From positions 237,915 to 301,914 of the forward strand of contig NZ_JAHCQH010000020.1 in assembly GCF_018449475.1 (NCBI RefSeq): DNA of 64,000 bases, in the 5' to 3' direction. The notes beneath the pieces are model-generated. The model had not been told where the DNA came from. It worked only from the letters and a program-made list of their open reading frames with translations, and searched no databases. The stretch comes from Ancylobacter radicis. GTDB lineage: Bacteria; Pseudomonadota; Alphaproteobacteria; Rhizobiales; Xanthobacteraceae. Made by a program: the position numbers and the translations under genes. Below are positions 61,521 through 64,000 of the stretch, one piece after another (within the stretch, counting starts at the first letter, position 1; every line of letters starts with the position of its first letter).

Positions 61521-61715
61521 CTAGGCGTGCTCGTTACCCCCTGCGGGATCATCATCCTCCGCCGGGTCGTCATCCTCGGGGAAGTCGTCGTCCTCGATGT
61601 CTGGATCGCCATCAAGCTGATCGAGCATGAAGATGAGCGACTCGATGGCGCGCTCAACCCGCTGGCGCAGGGCCAGGCGCTCCACCATCACGAATTCGCG
61701 GGTGTGCGCGTTCAT
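61521..61715 (-). CDS. small acidic phage-type protein
   Basis: A 64-residue protein: MNAHTREFVMVERLALRQRV at the start, a helical middle (ERAIESLIFMLDQLDGD) and a highly acidic end (DIEDDDFPEDDDPAEDDDP). Its ATG overlaps the stop of the preceding gene (ATGA). Small acidic proteins of this type occur in phage early regions; some mimic DNA, but nothing shows that here. Confidence 0.6.
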   Translation of the reverse strand: MNAHTREFVMVERLALRQRVERAIESLIFMLDQLDGDPDIEDDDFPEDDDPAEDDDPAGGNEHA

Positions 61716-62275
61716 GCCCGCGCCTCCCCGGCCAAGGCCGCCATCTCCCGCACGAACCGGATGAACACGAGCACATCCCAATCCATGTCGTTGTCGGCGA
61801 CGCCATACCACTCACACGTCGGGACACTTTCATGCAGCACAACGCGAGCCTTCACGTAGAGCCCCGCGAGCCCCTGCGCCGGAATGGCGTGGATCTTCTC
61901 CGCCAGATCCCTCATCTGCCTGAGCACGGCATCGGCCGCTTCCATGCTGGCGTCGAGGCCATTGGCGGCCGAGGCGGTGCGATAGTGCTTGTACAGGTAC
62001 CAGCCCGCTTCTCCATGTCCTGCGGAGAGCCTCTCAGCCATGGCTCGGGTAGCAAGCTCGATCTCCGTCCAGCGCCGCCATAGCGGCAGCCAGGTGGCGT
62101 GCAAGCGGTCGAACTCGGCGCCGAGGCGGATAAGTTCGGCGTCGGGATGCGGCTCGCCAGCGAGGGCAAGCGCGCCGGCCGGCACGGCAGCAGCCATCGT
62201 GCCGAGGCCGATTGTGCGCAGCGCCTCGCGCCGGCTGGGGATGCACTTCTCCCGTTCGCGATCATGGGTGCCCAT
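61712..62275 (-). CDS. phage-region protein with a twin-arginine-like N-terminus
   Basis: A 187-residue protein. The N-terminus has SRREALRTIGLGTMAAAVPA, a plausible twin-arginine signal (RR followed by a hydrophobic stretch and AGALALAG). The rest is helical and Trp-rich (HATWLPLWRRWTEIELATRA, WYLYKHYRTA, VPTCEWYGVADNDMDWDVLV). Similar genes are found in many alphaproteobacterial prophages (recalled). It heads a leftward operon and faces the XRE gene across an operator region. Confidence 0.65.
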   Translation of the reverse strand: MGTHDREREKCIPSRREALRTIGLGTMAAAVPAGALALAGEPHPDAELIRLGAEFDRLHATWLPLWRRWTEIELATRAMAERLSAGHGEAGWYLYKHYRTASAANGLDASMEAADAVLRQMRDLAEKIHAIPAQGLAGLYVKARVVLHESVPTCEWYGVADNDMDWDVLVFIRFVREMAALAGEARA

Positions 62276-62314
62276 GCGCGTGCTCCATTGATTGAAAACG
62301 TTAATGTTGATATA

Positions 62315-62365
62315 TTTCGCTCACAATGAGCGGATGTCAATAGGTAGCAATCAAAGTGAGCGAAA
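62315..62365. promoter_or_regulatory. prophage operator region
   Basis: CGCTCA-CAA-TGAGCG (62318-62332) is a perfect inverted repeat, and TTTCGCTCAC (62315-62324) recurs inverted as GTGAGCGAAA at 62356-62365, overlapping the XRE start codon. Three TGAGCG half-sites in an AT-rich divergent promoter region are typical of phage repressor sites. Confidence 0.6.
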
Positions 62366-62607
62366 ACGATCAGTTGACCGGCCGCCAGATTGCTGCAGGC
62401 CGCGTGCTTGCGGGCCTCGGTCAGGCCGAACTGGCGGATGCCGCTTCCATTTCGGTGCCGACTCTGCGGCGCATGGAGGCGAGCGCCGGGCCTGCCACAG
62501 GATTGACGAACAATGTTGCGGCGGTGAAACGCGCCCTTGAGGCCGCTGGCGTCATCTTCGTCGCCGAGAACGGCGAGGGTCCCGGGGTGCGGTTGAGGAA
62601 GAGTTGA
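62356..62607 (+). CDS. XRE-family phage-type repressor
   Basis: An 83-residue HTH protein starting at GTG 62356. The HTH is GLGQAELADAASISVPTLRRM, and the C-terminal AAGVIFVAENGEGPGVRLRK matches that of the regulator at 58236. It is divergent from the leftward phage operon, with operator half-sites between and one on its own start codon. Likely autoregulatory and controlling the leftward operon. Confidence 0.8.
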   Translation: MSENDQLTGRQIAAGRVLAGLGQAELADAASISVPTLRRMEASAGPATGLTNNVAAVKRALEAAGVIFVAENGEGPGVRLRKS

Positions 62608-62663
62608 CGAAAGGTGATCCGGTGCAGTTAGATAATACTGCACGGCCCATCGGGGAGATTTCT

Positions 62664-62737
62664 CCCCCCATCGTCTAGCCCGGTTAGGACGCCCGACTTC
62701 TAATCGGGAAACGTCGGTTCAAATCCGACTGGGGGCC
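62664..62737 (+). tRNA. tRNA-Arg (UCU)-like gene on the element
   Basis: A cloverleaf can be drawn: D stem GTCT/GGAC, anticodon stem CCCGA/TCGGG with loop CTTCTAA (anticodon TCT), T stem GTCGG/CCGAC with TTCAAAT loop, and acceptor CCCCCCA/TGGGGGC. The first pair is C-C, i.e. mismatched, and CCA is not encoded. It should decode AGA, a rare codon in this GC-rich genome. It may be functional or a decayed phage tRNA. Confidence 0.7.
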
Positions 62738-62792
62738 GGCAAACATCAACTATACCCGCCATTTTCTTTGAAATTCACTAGGGTAATTTGAT

Positions 62793-63431
62793 ATGAAATG
62801 CCCGCACTGCACTATTGCCATACACACAATTTGGTACCCGAGCAGATTTATATATAAGGACCAAAGATTCCATGAGTGGAGATATCGTATATGTACCTGC
62901 CCCAATTGCAAAGAGGACGTATTGCAGTACACGGACGGTTCTTCTGTCGACAATTGGACCAACTTACTTCCAAAAGTTGGATCACGGGGCCCTGTATCGA
63001 ATCTTGTTCCGACTTCTATTGCAGACGATTACAGAGAAGCATGTGAAGTAATTTCATTTAGCCCAAAGGCATCCGCCGCTCTATCAAGGCGCTGCCTGCA
63101 GAATATACTTCGAGCGAATGGATATATTGCAAAAGATTTATCGAAAGAAATTTCCTTATTTCTTGATGAAGCGGACACATCCAAAGCTCCATCAACGATC
63201 CTCAGAATGACTGTTGATGCCATTCGAAATTTCGGAAACTTCTCTGCACATCCTATTAACGATGTTACATCCTTGCAAATTATTGATGTCGAGCCGGAAG
63301 AGGCGGAGTGGTGCTTAGAAATAATCGAAGAAATGTTTGATCATTTCTATGTCCGACCAGCCGAAGCCGCCGCCAGAAAGCGCGCCCTAGATGAAAAACT
63401 TAAGGCCGCCGGCAAGCCGTTGTCTAAGTAA
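62793..63431 (+). CDS. DUF4145-domain protein of low GC content
   Basis: A 212-residue protein. The N-terminal zinc ribbon has CPHC (3-6) and CPNC (36-39). A DUF4145 helical domain follows, with SPKASAALSRRCLQNILRAN and VDAIRNFGNFSAHPINDV. DUF4145 domains are often fused to, or encoded near, restriction and other defence proteins; the R...H pair in RNFGNFSAH recalls HEPN RNases, but this is only suggestive. The base composition is far lower in GC than all its neighbours, pointing to separate acquisition. Confidence 0.8.
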   Translation: MKCPHCTIAIHTIWYPSRFIYKDQRFHEWRYRICTCPNCKEDVLQYTDGSSVDNWTNLLPKVGSRGPVSNLVPTSIADDYREACEVISFSPKASAALSRRCLQNILRANGYIAKDLSKEISLFLDEADTSKAPSTILRMTVDAIRNFGNFSAHPINDVTSLQIIDVEPEEAEWCLEIIEEMFDHFYVRPAEAAARKRALDEKLKAAGKPLSK

Positions 63432-63446
63432 ACCGCCCGACCCCGG

Positions 63447-64000
63447 TTACCGCCCCTGCCCCCGAGCGGGGTTGAGCCCATAGCGGGCTTCCATAGCTCG
63501 GCCGAGATTGCCGCGCTTGGTAACGCTCTGCGCCATCCGGTCTTCAAGCTGCCGCCAAAGCACATCAACCTGCAGCGAGCCATCGGCGCCTGTCGAAACC
63601 TTCGCGTCCCCCTGATAGCCGGCCGGAGCGTTGTAGTTGTTCACGGTGACACGCGGCGGGGCAGTGCCATTTGCGACGGGACGCCGCACCGACGAAAGCA
63701 GCGCCGAGGGCGACGGCACGGAAACCGCCCCGCCGGAAGCATAGCCTTTGAGCCCCGCCCGCATCGCGTCCAGCACGGCAGGCCCGCCAGCGGCGCGCAC
63801 CGACTGCTGATCAAAGACATACTCACCACGATGAACCACGCCGGCCGGCTGGTACTTGCCGCCCGCGCCCGTGAAGCCGCCTTCGGCGAACTTGGGCGTA
63901 CCGCTGAATGCCGAGGTGATGAGCGAGCCCAGAGCGCCCGTCTTGCTGTCGAAAAGCGTATTGATCGACATGTCCGCCAGCTTGTCGATGACGCGGCCGA
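63447..64000 (-). CDS. phage tail tape-measure protein, C-terminal part
   Basis: The frame is open to the right edge, so only the last 184 residues are visible. They show the Gly-rich tape-measure C-terminus: FAEGGFTGAGGKYQPAGVVH, RGEYVFDQQSVRAAGG, GYASGGAVSVPSPSALL and VTVNNYNAPAG. Tape-measure proteins set tail length in long-tailed phages. It is convergent with the DUF4145 gene. Together with the integrase it identifies the element as phage-derived. Confidence 0.85.
   Translation of the reverse strand, partial: GRVIDKLADMSINTLFDSKTGALGSLITSAFSGTPKFAEGGFTGAGGKYQPAGVVHRGEYVFDQQSVRAAGGPAVLDAMRAGLKGYASGGAVSVPSPSALLSSVRRPVANGTAPPRVTVNNYNAPAGYQGDAKVSTGADGSLQVDVLWRQLEDRMAQSVTKRGNLGRAMEARYGLNPARGQGR

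Larger units (their letters stand above)
59222..64000. mobile_element. left end of a prophage or prophage-derived element integrated at a tRNA gene
   Basis: The element begins at the tRNA and runs past the right edge. It contains a tyrosine integrase, an excisionase-like HTH, small phage-type ORFs, a divergent XRE regulator with operator, a tRNA-Arg-like gene, a DUF4145 gene of low GC and a tail tape-measure gene. No second copy of the tRNA 3' end is seen inside the window, so the right attachment site lies beyond 64 kb. The exact left boundary is somewhere in the tRNA 3' half. Confidence 0.85.

Noticed and set aside
59297..64000. Second copy of the tRNA 3' end as right attachment site
   Set aside because: I could not find a repeat of the TTCGAGTCCTACCGGGC segment to the right within the window; the site must be beyond the edge.

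Overview
The window is a GC-rich chromosomal segment from an alphaproteobacterium, most likely a member of the Rhizobiales/Hyphomicrobiales. The reasons are a uvrC-pgsA-moaD-moaE cluster, Omp25-type outer membrane proteins, a twin-arginine formamide/urea binding protein, a fused PhaAB-CDEFG antiporter, and dispersed palindromic repeats of the type common in Rhizobiales. A Xanthobacteraceae-like source (Ancylobacter, Starkeya, Azorhizobium) is my inference. Only the right-hand 5 kb looks foreign.

Layout. 0-4.2 kb: end of a tRNA-binding-domain protein, a leftward marR-ompR-like-envZ-like operon, and a divergent branched-chain aminotransferase. 4.2-8.3 kb: two palindromic repeats, then leftward uvrC, pgsA, moaD and moaE (uvrC carries an in-frame repeat). 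8.3-19.6 kb: FkbM methyltransferase, EamA exporter, pteridine-reductase-like SDR, two Omp25-like porins with terminators, GST, cold-shock protein, RlmJ, RNase T2 with a secreted partner, a cupin, and a purine/xanthine-type permease next to an isochorismatase-family amidohydrolase with a palindromic operator. 20-21.7 kb: two small membrane proteins and an exported DRGH nuclease. 21.8-33 kb: a phosphodiesterase, uvrB, Tim44-domain protein, PEP carboxylase, a ParE-type toxin-antitoxin pair, a BKACE enzyme and a YaiI protein preceded by a leader-like ORF and terminator. 33-35 kb: gamma-glutamyltransferase.

35-47 kb is a nitrogen-scavenging locus. A leftward operon encodes a Urt/Fmd-type ABC importer (binding protein, two permeases, two ATPases), formamidase FmdA and the zinc-ribbon protein FmdB. 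Divergent from it is a large fusion of an NCS1 nucleobase-type transporter, a nine-cysteine module, a histidine kinase and a receiver, coupled to a LuxR-type response regulator. The simplest reading is a transporter-like sensor that controls uptake and hydrolysis of amides or urea. A perfect palindrome lies between the two transcription units.

47-58.5 kb: an AcoR-type sigma-54 activator divergent from an aldehyde dehydrogenase plus DUF779 protein, with a good -24/-12 promoter and an array of half-sites, then a six-gene Pha/Mrp cation/proton antiporter operon with overlapping start and stop codons. 58.2-59.3 kb: an XRE regulator, an acyl-CoA thioesterase and a CAU-anticodon tRNA.

59.3 kb to the right edge is the left end of a prophage or prophage-derived element integrated at that tRNA. 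It contains a tyrosine integrase whose 3' end lies inside the tRNA, an excisionase-like HTH, small phage-type genes, an XRE regulator with an operator, a tRNA-Arg(UCU)-like gene, an AT-rich DUF4145 gene and the C-terminal part of a tail tape-measure protein. The far attachment site is outside the window.
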